Below are positions 6,926 to 12,123 of a DNA stretch of 12,123 nt, piece by piece. Both the position numbers and the translations under genes were made by a program. Each line of letters begins with the position of its first letter. The first letter of the stretch is position 1. The notes beneath the pieces were generated by a model. The model searched no databases and was not told the origin of the DNA. It saw nothing but the letters and a program-made list of their open reading frames with translations. The stretch comes from JAHCHG01 sp038251885 (GTDB lineage Bacteria; Acidobacteriota; Blastocatellia; Pyrinomonadales; Pyrinomonadaceae), in contig JBBSAX010000156.1 in NCBI GenBank assembly GCA_038251885.1, positions 1-12,123 on the forward strand, read 5' to 3'.

Positions 6926-7817
6926 TTCAAACGAAAATTCACTCGCAAAATTTCCGCCGATGGCATTTATTGTCGTGGCGGTTCTTTTGTGGAGTACGGG
7001 CGGACTTTTTATCAAAATGACGACGCTCGATGCGTTTGCGGTGAATTTCGGACGCTCGCTTTTTGCGGCGATTGCGGTGGCAATTTTCACTTATAAAAAA
7101 GGCTTGCGGCTCGATAAATTTACGCTTTTGAGTTCATTTCTCTACGCCGGAACTTTGAGTTGTTTTGTCTATGCGAACAAAAATACGACTGCGGCAAACG
7201 CAATTTTTCTGCAATACACCGCGCCGGTTTATATTCTGATATTCGCGCCTTTTGTTTTGAAGGAAAAGTTTCGTTTTTCAGATTTGATAACGGTTATTTT
7301 ATGTATCGCCGGAATGAGTTTTTTCTTTCTCGAACCTCAAAATTCGTCGAACAAATTAGCCGCAAATATTTTTGACGGAAACATCGCAGCTTTGGCTTCT
7401 GGATTGTTTTTCGGACTCTATATTTTACTTTTGCGTCATCCGAAATTTACGCGCGGAAATCCTGCGCTTTCCGTTTTTTATGGCAACTTGATTATCGTTC
7501 TGTTAATGCTGCCGTTTCTTTTTTCAAATCCACCCGAACAAGTTACATCAAAAGATTTTCTTGCAGTTCTTTATTTAGGCATTTTTCAAATCGGAATTTC
7601 TTACATTTTATTTACCAAAGGAATTGCCGAAGGCGTGCGAAGTTTGGACGCAAGTATTATCGGTTTTATCGAACCGCTACTCAATCCGGTTTGGGTTTTC
7701 ATTTTCGTCGGCGAACGTCCGGGTTTGTGGGCGGTCATCGGCGGAATGATTATTATTGCCACTATAATTTTTCATACAATTCAACAAAATCGTTTCAAAA
7801 ATGCTCCGCTGAGATAA
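6915..7817 (+). CDS. EamA/DMT-family membrane transporter
   Basis: A 300-residue, very hydrophobic protein with about ten membrane segments arranged as two EamA repeats, the usual size and layout of drug/metabolite transporters. The first repeat opens with AFIVVAVLLWSTGGLFIK and contains YAGTLSCFVYANKNTTAANAIFLQYTAPVYI; the second starts near GNIAALASGLFFGLYILLLRH and ends with SIIGFIEPLLNPVWVFIFVGERP, a typical EamA ending. The substrate cannot be read from sequence; family members export amino acids, metabolites or drugs. ATG at 6915 lies inside the end of the 2Fe-2S gene (11-bp overlap) and has no clear ribosome binding site, so translation is probably coupled to the upstream gene. A later ATG at 6960 would still keep all membrane segments. 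Confidence 0.9.
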   Translation: MESSSNENSLAKFPPMAFIVVAVLLWSTGGLFIKMTTLDAFAVNFGRSLFAAIAVAIFTYKKGLRLDKFTLLSSFLYAGTLSCFVYANKNTTAANAIFLQYTAPVYILIFAPFVLKEKFRFSDLITVILCIAGMSFFFLEPQNSSNKLAANIFDGNIAALASGLFFGLYILLLRHPKFTRGNPALSVFYGNLIIVLLMLPFLFSNPPEQVTSKDFLAVLYLGIFQIGISYILFTKGIAEGVRSLDASIIGFIEPLLNPVWVFIFVGERPGLWAVIGGMIIIATIIFHTIQQNRFKNAPLR

Positions 7818-7915
7818 TAATATCTAAAGCTATCAACAAATAGGCAAACTTTGGCAAGTTGTTTGCATATAAAAGATTGGGATAATTTTAGGTGCATTAA
7901 AAAGATATATAAAAT

Positions 7916-8494
7916 ATGAAAAAAACAACTTTAGTAATTATTTTACAGATGGTTTTTACGATAATGGCTTTTGCTCAGAATAATGCGGAATTAAAAACGG
8001 TTCAAAATGTTGATCTGAAAAAATACAGCGGAAAATGGTTTGAAATTGCGCGATACGAAAACAAATTTCAAAAAAAATGTGTCGGCAACACGACGGCAAC
8101 TTATTCGATAAAAGAAAATAACAAAATAGAAGTCGTCAATGAATGTTTGGAAAAAGACGGAGATGTTAAAAAGGCAAAAGGCAAAGCCCGAATAGCTGAC
8201 GAAAAAACAAACGCAAAACTCGAAGTTCGATTTGCGCCGTCATTTCTTTCTTTTCTGCCGCAGGTTTGGGGCGATTATTGGATAATTGATTTAGACGAAG
8301 ATTATCAAAATGTTGCAATCGGCGATCCGAAACGAGAATACTTCTGGATTCTAAGCCGCAAACCCGAAATGGATGATGCAGCATATCAAGCAATCTTGCG
8401 CCGCGCCGAAGAAAAAGGGTTTAACCCCGCGAAAGTTTATAAAACTCCGCAAAATGTCGAGGTCATAAAAGGCGAGGTTATTCAGAAACAGTAA
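7916..8494 (+). CDS. Exported Blc-like bacterial lipocalin
   Basis: A 192-residue lipocalin, an eight-stranded barrel that binds lipids or other hydrophobic molecules outside the cytoplasm. After a signal peptide (MKKTTLVIIL...MAFA, cleavage likely before Q21) comes the signature KYSGKWFEIARYENKFQ (about 36-52, with G39-x-W41). The strand VWGDYWIIDLDEDYQNVAIGDPKREYFWILSR matches the Blc/apolipoprotein D subgroup. Unlike E. coli Blc, a lipoprotein, there is no lipobox cysteine, so it is probably soluble in the periplasm or secreted. C55 and C77 could form a disulfide. The ribosome binding site is weak. Upstream at 7844-7866 an interrupted dyad (GCAAAC/GTTTGC around AACTT/AAGTT) may be an operator or the end of the previous transcript. 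Confidence 0.93.
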   Translation: MKKTTLVIILQMVFTIMAFAQNNAELKTVQNVDLKKYSGKWFEIARYENKFQKKCVGNTTATYSIKENNKIEVVNECLEKDGDVKKAKGKARIADEKTNAKLEVRFAPSFLSFLPQVWGDYWIIDLDEDYQNVAIGDPKREYFWILSRKPEMDDAAYQAILRRAEEKGFNPAKVYKTPQNVEVIKGEVIQKQ

Positions 8495-8514
8495 AAATTG
8501 AAAGCGATTTTAAC

Positions 8515-8560
8515 AAAAAAAGGTGGACATAATATTTCTGATATTATGTCCACCTTTTTT
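8515..8560. terminator. Bidirectional intrinsic terminator between lipocalin and trxB
   Basis: A perfect 20-bp inverted repeat (8516-8535 with 8541-8560) has a 5-nt loop TTCTG. Its core, GGTGGACATAATAT, is flanked by an A run on the left and a T run on the right, so either strand yields a stable hairpin followed by a U tract. It lies 21 bp after the lipocalin stop and 13 bp after the trxB stop, serving both convergent genes. Confidence 0.95.
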
Positions 8561-8573
8561 ATTTAACTTATTA

Positions 8574-9584
8574 TTACCAATTCATTTCCGTCGCCATTTC
8601 TTTTTTCTCGCCGTGTTCGACAAGGAATCTTTCGGCATCAATCGCCGCCATACAACCCGTTCCGGCGGCGGTGATTGCTTGACGATAATAGGAATCTTGC
8701 GCGTCGCCGGAAGCGAAAACTCCGGGAATTTTGGTTTTCATCGAACTTCCTTCGGTTTTGATGTAGCCGACTTCATCGGTTTCGAGCCAATCTTTGAATA
8801 AATCGGTATTCGGTTTGTGTCCGATGGCGATGAAAACGCCTTGCGTCGGGAAAATTCTTTCTTCGTTGGTTTCGATGTCGAAAATCCTCGCTCCGGTTAC
8901 GCCTTCTTCTTGCGAACCGAGAATTTCTTTGATTCCCGTGTTCCACAAAACTTCGATTTTTTCGTGAGCCAAAACTCTGTCCTGCATAATTTTTGAAGCG
9001 CGGAATTCGTTGCGCCGATGAATGATCGTAACTTTTGAAGCAAACCGTGTTAAAAACATCGCTTCTTCCATCGCCGTATCGCCGCCGCCGACGATGGCGA
9101 CATCTTTGCCGCGAAAGAAAAATCCGTCGCACGTCGCGCAAGCTGAAACGCCGTTACCGCCCAAGCCTTTCGGAACAGGGTCTTCGCCCGGAATTCCGAG
9201 CCATTTTGCCGACGCGCCAGTCGAAATAATCAAGGTTTCCGCCTTTATAATATGGGTAATTTCTTCGCTGTCTTCGCTCGCTTTGCCGTAAAGTGTAAAA
9301 GGTCTTTCGGATAGGTCAACTTTATCAATCCAAACGCTTAGAATTTCCGTGCCGAATCTTTCCGCCTGACCGCGAAATTGAACCATCAATTCCGGTCCCA
9401 TTATTCCGTCGGCAAATCCCGGATAATTTTCGACATCGGTTGTAATCGTCAGTTGTCCGCCGGGTTGCGGTCCTTCGATGACGAGCGGTTCTAATTGCGC
9501 CCGCGAAGCATAAATTGCGGCAGTCAATCCCGCCGGACCCGAACCTAAAATAACGACTTTACGATGAGTTTCTGTTTGTGACAT
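8574..9584 (-). CDS. trxB: Thioredoxin-disulfide reductase
   Basis: A 336-residue low-molecular-weight, FAD- and NADPH-dependent thioredoxin reductase (usual length 310-340), which keeps cytoplasmic thioredoxin reduced. The FAD site is GSGPAGL at 14-20 and the C-terminal GDAQD at 293-297. The redox-active pair is C149-A-T-C152 in SACATCDG. The NADPH domain has GGGDTA (166-171) and HRRNEFRAS (189-197), whose arginines usually recognise the 2'-phosphate of NADPH. It ends with about 18 extra residues rich in Glu and Lys. The ATG at 9584 has GGAGA 14 bases upstream, longer spacing than usual. It is divergent from the PilZ gene across a 234-bp AT-rich spacer containing a small dyad at 9648-9660 (ATAGT/ACTAT) but no clear promoter. 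Confidence 0.97.
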   Translation of the reverse strand: MSQTETHRKVVILGSGPAGLTAAIYASRAQLEPLVIEGPQPGGQLTITTDVENYPGFADGIMGPELMVQFRGQAERFGTEILSVWIDKVDLSERPFTLYGKASEDSEEITHIIKAETLIISTGASAKWLGIPGEDPVPKGLGGNGVSACATCDGFFFRGKDVAIVGGGDTAMEEAMFLTRFASKVTIIHRRNEFRASKIMQDRVLAHEKIEVLWNTGIKEILGSQEEGVTGARIFDIETNEERIFPTQGVFIAIGHKPNTDLFKDWLETDEVGYIKTEGSSMKTKIPGVFASGDAQDSYYRQAITAAGTGCMAAIDAERFLVEHGEKKEMATEMNW

Positions 9585-9818
9585 AAAATATAAATAATCT
9601 CCAAAATCAAAAAATTAAACAAAGGTATAGCATTTTTACTAATGTTTATAGTATAACTATCAATTAACAACTTAGTCGAATATAGACCGAAAAGGTTTCA
9701 ATTGATTATCTTATAAAATGTCGGATTTATTCCTTTTTTACGAAAATCACACACATCAAATACAAATTCGGTAATCATTCGTGTTAAACTGATTTTTTTA
9801 ATAATTCCAGACTTAAAT

Positions 9819-10199
9819 ATGTCAACCAACATACAGACCCAATTTGATGAAAAACGTTTTGCTCTGAGAATGGCGTTGCGCCTTCCGATTGTCGTTTCGG
9901 GGCGGGCAAGCGATGGCGCGGCGTGGAGCGAACCGACCGAAACGGATGATATTTCGACGACCGGAACACTTTTTCACTTAAATCAAAAAGTCGAAAGCGG
10001 CGAAAATCTTTATCTTCGCTCGCACCGACCGGACGGTGTTCCGGTCGAAGTCAAAGCATTAGTGATGCGAACTGCTCCGGCATCTTACGGCGCAATTCGT
10101 GTCGGTGTCGCCATCATCGAACCCAAGGATAATTGGTTACGTCTTTTTGTCGCTTGGGTTGCCGACGACCATTCCACCGAAGATGACGACGAAATCTAA
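9819..10199 (+). CDS. PilZ-domain protein, probable c-di-GMP binder
   Basis: A 126-residue protein consisting of one PilZ domain, a beta-barrel that binds cyclic di-GMP. Both binding motifs are present: RxxxR as R17-MAL-R21 (another arginine at 13) and D44-I-S46-T-T-G49, the D/NxSxxG motif. Before the second motif is ETDDIST; after it comes a barrel strand (LFHLNQKVESGENLYL). An acidic tail (DDHSTEDDDEI) closes the protein. Single-domain PilZ proteins act as c-di-GMP-dependent adaptors for motility, polysaccharide or regulatory partners; the partner here is unknown. ATG at 9819 lacks a clear Shine-Dalgarno. No neighbour suggests its pathway. Confidence 0.9.
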   Translation: MSTNIQTQFDEKRFALRMALRLPIVVSGRASDGAAWSEPTETDDISTTGTLFHLNQKVESGENLYLRSHRPDGVPVEVKALVMRTAPASYGAIRVGVAIIEPKDNWLRLFVAWVADDHSTEDDDEI

Positions 10200-10262
10200 A
10201 GTCAAATTACTTTAAATTAAACACTCCAACAATATTAAAAAATTAAGTTGTTTTGACAAAAA

Positions 10263-10341
10263 AAAGGCGGAAACGCGACCGCGAGGGAGCGTGTAAAAAC
10301 CGGGGTTCAGCACGCTCGTTTGCACTCGCGTTTCTGCCTTT
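10263..10341. repeat. Large imperfect palindrome between the PilZ and enoyl-CoA hydratase genes
   Basis: The outer arms 10263-10278 and 10326-10341 pair over 16 positions (AAAGGC, then GAAACGCGA, with one G-T wobble). An inner stem, GAGCGTGT (10287-10294) with GCACGCTC (10310-10317), also with one wobble, sits inside an 8-by-8 internal loop and is capped by a 15-nt loop. It is clearly more G/C-rich than the spacer around it. On the minus strand a run of Ts follows (rc of 10254-10265 is mostly T); the plus strand has no T run. It could be a terminator, but its size and two-stem form look more like a repetitive extragenic palindrome. Confidence 0.6.
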
Positions 10342-10413
10342 GGTTTAAAACTCTAAAATACTTCAATTATTAAAAAGCAATCTTTCTGAAAAGGAATTAT
10401 TGCGTAGAAAACT

Positions 10414-11196
10414 ATGGCAAATTACGAAACAATCTTAGTCGAAAAACGCGGCAAAGTCGCCGTTATTACCATCAATCGTCCCGATAAATTGAACGCTTTG
10501 AGTTCAAAAGTTCACGCGGAAGGCGTTTCCGCTTTGGACGAACTCAGAAAAGACGACGAAATCCGCGTCGTCGTCATTACTGGTTCGGGCGAAAAATCTT
10601 TTGTCGCGGGTGCGGATATTTCGGAGTTTGCCGGCAAGTCCGCCGCCGGACAGCGCAATGTGATGAATGCGCGTTCGCTTTTTAATTCGATTGATGCGTT
10701 TCCAAAACCTGTAATTGCAATGATAAACGGCTTTTGCTTAGGCGGCGGTTGTGAACTCGCACTCGCCTGCGATATTAGAGTTGCAAGCGAAAAAGCCAGA
10801 TTTTCACAGCCCGAAATAAACTTGGGAATTATGCCCGGAGGCGGCGGAACTCAGCGTTTGACGCGCTTAATCGGCGAAGGCAGAGCGATGGAAATGATTT
10901 TAACCGGCGATATGATTGACGCAAACACGGCTTTAAATTTCGGTTTGGTCAATCACGTTCATTCGCCCGAAGAATTAGAAGAAAAAACCATTGAATTAGC
11001 AAATAAAATCGCCGAAAAAGCCCCGATTGCTTTGCAAATGTCGAAAGAAGCGGTGAAATTTGCTTCGCGTTCAAACTTGGACGAAGGATTGCGCCGCGAA
11101 GTTGATTTGTTTGCCATTTGCTTCTCGACTGAAGACAAAGAAGAGGGCGTTTCGGCATTTCTCGAAAAAAGAAAACCTCAATTCAAAGGCAAATAA
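10414..11196 (+). CDS. Enoyl-CoA hydratase/isomerase family protein (crotonase)
   Basis: A 260-residue crotonase-fold protein that probably adds water to 2-enoyl-CoA in fatty-acid or amino-acid breakdown. The oxyanion-hole segments are SFVAGADISEF (62-72) and GFCLGGGCELALACDIR (107-122). Glutamates E114 (in GGCELA) and E134 (in SQPEINLGIMPGGGGTQRL) align with the two catalytic glutamates of rat mitochondrial enoyl-CoA hydratase (E144, E164), which supports true hydratase activity over other crotonase reactions. The C-terminal helical part (SKEAVKFASRSNLDEGL..., FLEKRKPQFKGK) is typical. AAGGA lies 18 bases before the ATG, too far to be ideal. It stands alone, with no other beta-oxidation gene in view, so the physiological substrate is unknown. 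Confidence 0.95.
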   Translation: MANYETILVEKRGKVAVITINRPDKLNALSSKVHAEGVSALDELRKDDEIRVVVITGSGEKSFVAGADISEFAGKSAAGQRNVMNARSLFNSIDAFPKPVIAMINGFCLGGGCELALACDIRVASEKARFSQPEINLGIMPGGGGTQRLTRLIGEGRAMEMILTGDMIDANTALNFGLVNHVHSPEELEEKTIELANKIAEKAPIALQMSKEAVKFASRSNLDEGLRREVDLFAICFSTEDKEEGVSAFLEKRKPQFKGK

Positions 11197-11243
11197 ACTT
11201 GAAAACGAAGAGTAAAGAACGGAAAATTCTTTTTATTTTCGGC

Positions 11244-11271
11244 TTGACTTGTTTTAACTGTTTAAGATAAC
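11244..11271 (+). promoter_or_regulatory. Possible promoter of tRNA-Ala
   Basis: TTGACT (11244-11249, five of six matches to the -35 consensus), a 16-bp spacer and GATAAC (11266-11271, four of six) lie about 50 bp before the tRNA gene. A transcript would start near 11278 and be processed at the tRNA 5' end. The -10 match is modest. Confidence 0.4.
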
Positions 11272-11322
11272 TTTTCAACTTGCAAATGAAAAATTTTACA
11301 CTTTGGATTTTGCATTAAATTT

Positions 11323-11399
<77 letters not shown>

Positions 11400-11415
11400 T
11401 AGAATCAATAACTTA

Positions 11416-11441
11416 GGGCATCTAAAAAGATGCCCTTTTTT
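11416..11441 (+). terminator. Intrinsic terminator of tRNA-Ala
   Basis: A perfect 8-bp stem GGGCATCT/AGATGCCC (11416-11423 and 11428-11435) with an AAAA loop is followed by six Ts. It lies 17 bp after the encoded CCA and is a textbook rho-independent terminator. The presumed mobile element starts within a few bases of its T run. Confidence 0.95.
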
Positions 11442-11442
11442 A

Positions 11443-11464
11443 TATTGTGTGCCTATTGTGTGCC
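11443..11464 (+). repeat. Tandem 11-bp direct repeat TATTGTGTGCC at the presumed IS left end
   Basis: Two perfect, adjoining copies of TATTGTGTGCC occupy 11443-11453 and 11454-11464. A degenerate third copy of the core (TTGTGTGCA) lies at 11476-11484. The spacing of the first two is about one helical turn. They lie between the tRNA terminator and the transposase gene, where the left inverted repeat of the element should be, so they may be transposase binding sites. Confidence 0.7.
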
Positions 11465-11537
11465 GATTTTTCATCTTGTGTGCATTAGCCATACAGAAGT
11501 AAGCACTCAAGCAAAAGTATTATAATATAATAGCAGT

Positions 11538-11966
11538 ATGAATATGCCTAATAAATTTGTCGAGAATTTGGCAGATACTGACTATCAAAAATTGCTTGAG
11601 AATTACCAAACAAGTGATAATTTTCGGCTTCGCACGCGTTCGCACGCGATATTGCTTTCTTTTCAACGATATTCAATTGATGAAATCGCGTCAATTTGCC
11701 AAGTTCATCGGAACACAGTGAGTCGCTGGATAAATTGGTGGAATGAAGACGGCACAGTCGCTTTGAAAGATGCGCCGAAAGTCGGGAGAACGCCGATCTT
11801 AACTTTAGAAGAACAAGTCAAAGCCGTTGAACTGGGGTTGCAGAATCCAAAATTTCCGCACCGTGAGTTGGCGGAAATCAAGCGGCAGACGGGTAAACAA
11901 ATCAGTGCTTACACGCTCAAAAGACTGCTCAAAAAAAAGATTACATTTGGAAAAGAATCCGTTTAG
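11538..11966 (+). CDS. IS630-family transposase, N-terminal part (orfA)
   Basis: A 142-residue frame carrying the DNA-binding half of the transposase. A helix-turn-helix lies around RSHAILLSFQRYSIDEIASICQVHRNTVSRWINWWNEDG (about 33-72), followed by a proline/glycine linker (PKVGRTPILTLEEQ) and a second winged-helix-like unit (HRELAEIKRQTGKQISAYTLKRLLKKK). Frame 0 then ends at TAG (11964-11966), nine codons after an A8 run. The family's protein normally continues into the DDE catalytic domain, and that continuation is found in the -1 frame. A near-perfect TATAAT (11521-11526) lies just before the ATG, but no -35 box or Shine-Dalgarno is evident. By itself the product would be an inactive DNA-binding protein, possibly a repressor of transposition. 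Confidence 0.88.
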   Translation: MNMPNKFVENLADTDYQKLLENYQTSDNFRLRTRSHAILLSFQRYSIDEIASICQVHRNTVSRWINWWNEDGTVALKDAPKVGRTPILTLEEQVKAVELGLQNPKFPHRELAEIKRQTGKQISAYTLKRLLKKKITFGKESV

Positions 11967-12123
11967 GAGTGTGGTGCCGCGCCGATGCCGATGAAAAAGA
12001 ATTTGCCCGCCAAGATTTAGCCGAGTTGACTGAAAAAGCCGAAGATGGCGTGATGGATTTAGTGTATGGCGACCAAGCGGGTTTTAATCTGACCGCAAAA
12101 GTGGTTTATGCCTGGCAAAAGCG
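11939..12123 (+). CDS. IS630-family transposase, catalytic part (orfB, reached by -1 frameshift; cut by window edge)
   Basis: This frame continues the transposase after a one-base backward shift at the A AAA AAG heptamer (11933-11939). The fused reading gives LKRLLKKK-DYIWKRIRLGVW, then a charged helix (DEKEFARQDLAELTEKAEDG) and MDLVYGDQAGFNL, which corresponds to the first DDE motif of the family (usually D-E-x-G/R-F; here D-Q-A-G-F). The -1 frame is open from 11897 to the window end and overlaps orfA by 70 bp. It has no convincing start of its own, supporting expression as an orfA-orfB fusion. The other catalytic acidic residues are beyond the window. Confidence 0.8.

Larger units (their letters stand above)
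11443..12123 (+). mobile_element. IS630-family insertion sequence, left part (runs off the window)
   Basis: The assignment rests on the transposase, whose N-terminal HTH region and DDE-domain start match the IS630/Tc1-mariner group. The left boundary is only estimated: it is put just after the tRNA-Ala terminator, at a TA-rich point (TATATT, 11441-11446) that would suit the TA target preference of this family. The right end and its inverted repeat are outside the window, so neither terminal repeats nor a TA duplication could be checked. Confidence 0.6.

Noticed and set aside
6275..7090. 271-codon open frame on the minus strand opposite the 2Fe-2S and EamA genes
   Set aside because: It spans two well-supported plus-strand genes, is rich in Arg, Ser and Phe as expected of antisense frames, and has no recognisable domain.
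9035..9291. Plus-strand open frames opposite trxB (9022-9291, 9035-9229)
   Set aside because: They lie wholly within trxB, are Arg/Pro-rich antisense products and have no start signals.
11222..11240. Terminator after the enoyl-CoA hydratase gene (GAAAAT/ATTTTC)
   Set aside because: Only a 6-bp, AT-rich stem and no following T run; too weak to call.

Overview
The window looks like chromosomal DNA from a free-living bacterium with moderately low G+C. Likely a Gram-negative-type lineage: it encodes a Blc-like lipocalin, a PilZ protein, a LolA-like exported protein and a crotonase. The overall style recalls AT-leaning Acidobacteriota (Blastocatellia type), but that placement is an impression from gene style and intergenic palindromes and has not been tested.

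Left part (1-3742, minus strand): the str operon, in transcription order rpsL (S12, GTG start), rpsG (S7), fusA (EF-G) and tuf (EF-Tu, cut by the window edge). A near-consensus promoter (TTGACA, 17 bp, TATAGT) at 3714-3742 lies about 420 nt before rpsL. The long leader between them is full of inverted repeats. These include an 8-bp long-range helix that closes three hairpins, and alternative hairpins closer to the rpsL ribosome binding site. This leader is the best candidate here for an undescribed element.

3764-5258 (minus): an AT-rich two-gene unit, ending in a clear terminator just before the str promoter. It encodes a small secreted protein with nine cysteines and a membrane-anchored, LolA-like protein. 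Neither could be assigned a function.

5374-7817: a stand-alone AraC-type HTH protein (minus) is divergent from a plus-strand pair that overlaps by 11 bp, a 2Fe-2S ferredoxin-domain protein and an EamA/DMT transporter. 7916-9584: an exported Blc-like lipocalin (plus) converges on thioredoxin reductase (minus), and the two share a perfect 20-bp-stem bidirectional terminator.

9819-11196 (plus): a PilZ-domain protein, a large imperfect palindrome, then an enoyl-CoA hydratase. 11323-11441: a complete tRNA-Ala(GGC) with its own terminator. Directly after it an IS630-family element begins. Its transposase is split at an A8 run containing the slippery heptamer A AAA AAG, so it is probably made by programmed -1 frameshifting. 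The element runs off the right edge.

No CRISPR array, rRNA, prophage structural gene or replication origin was seen.
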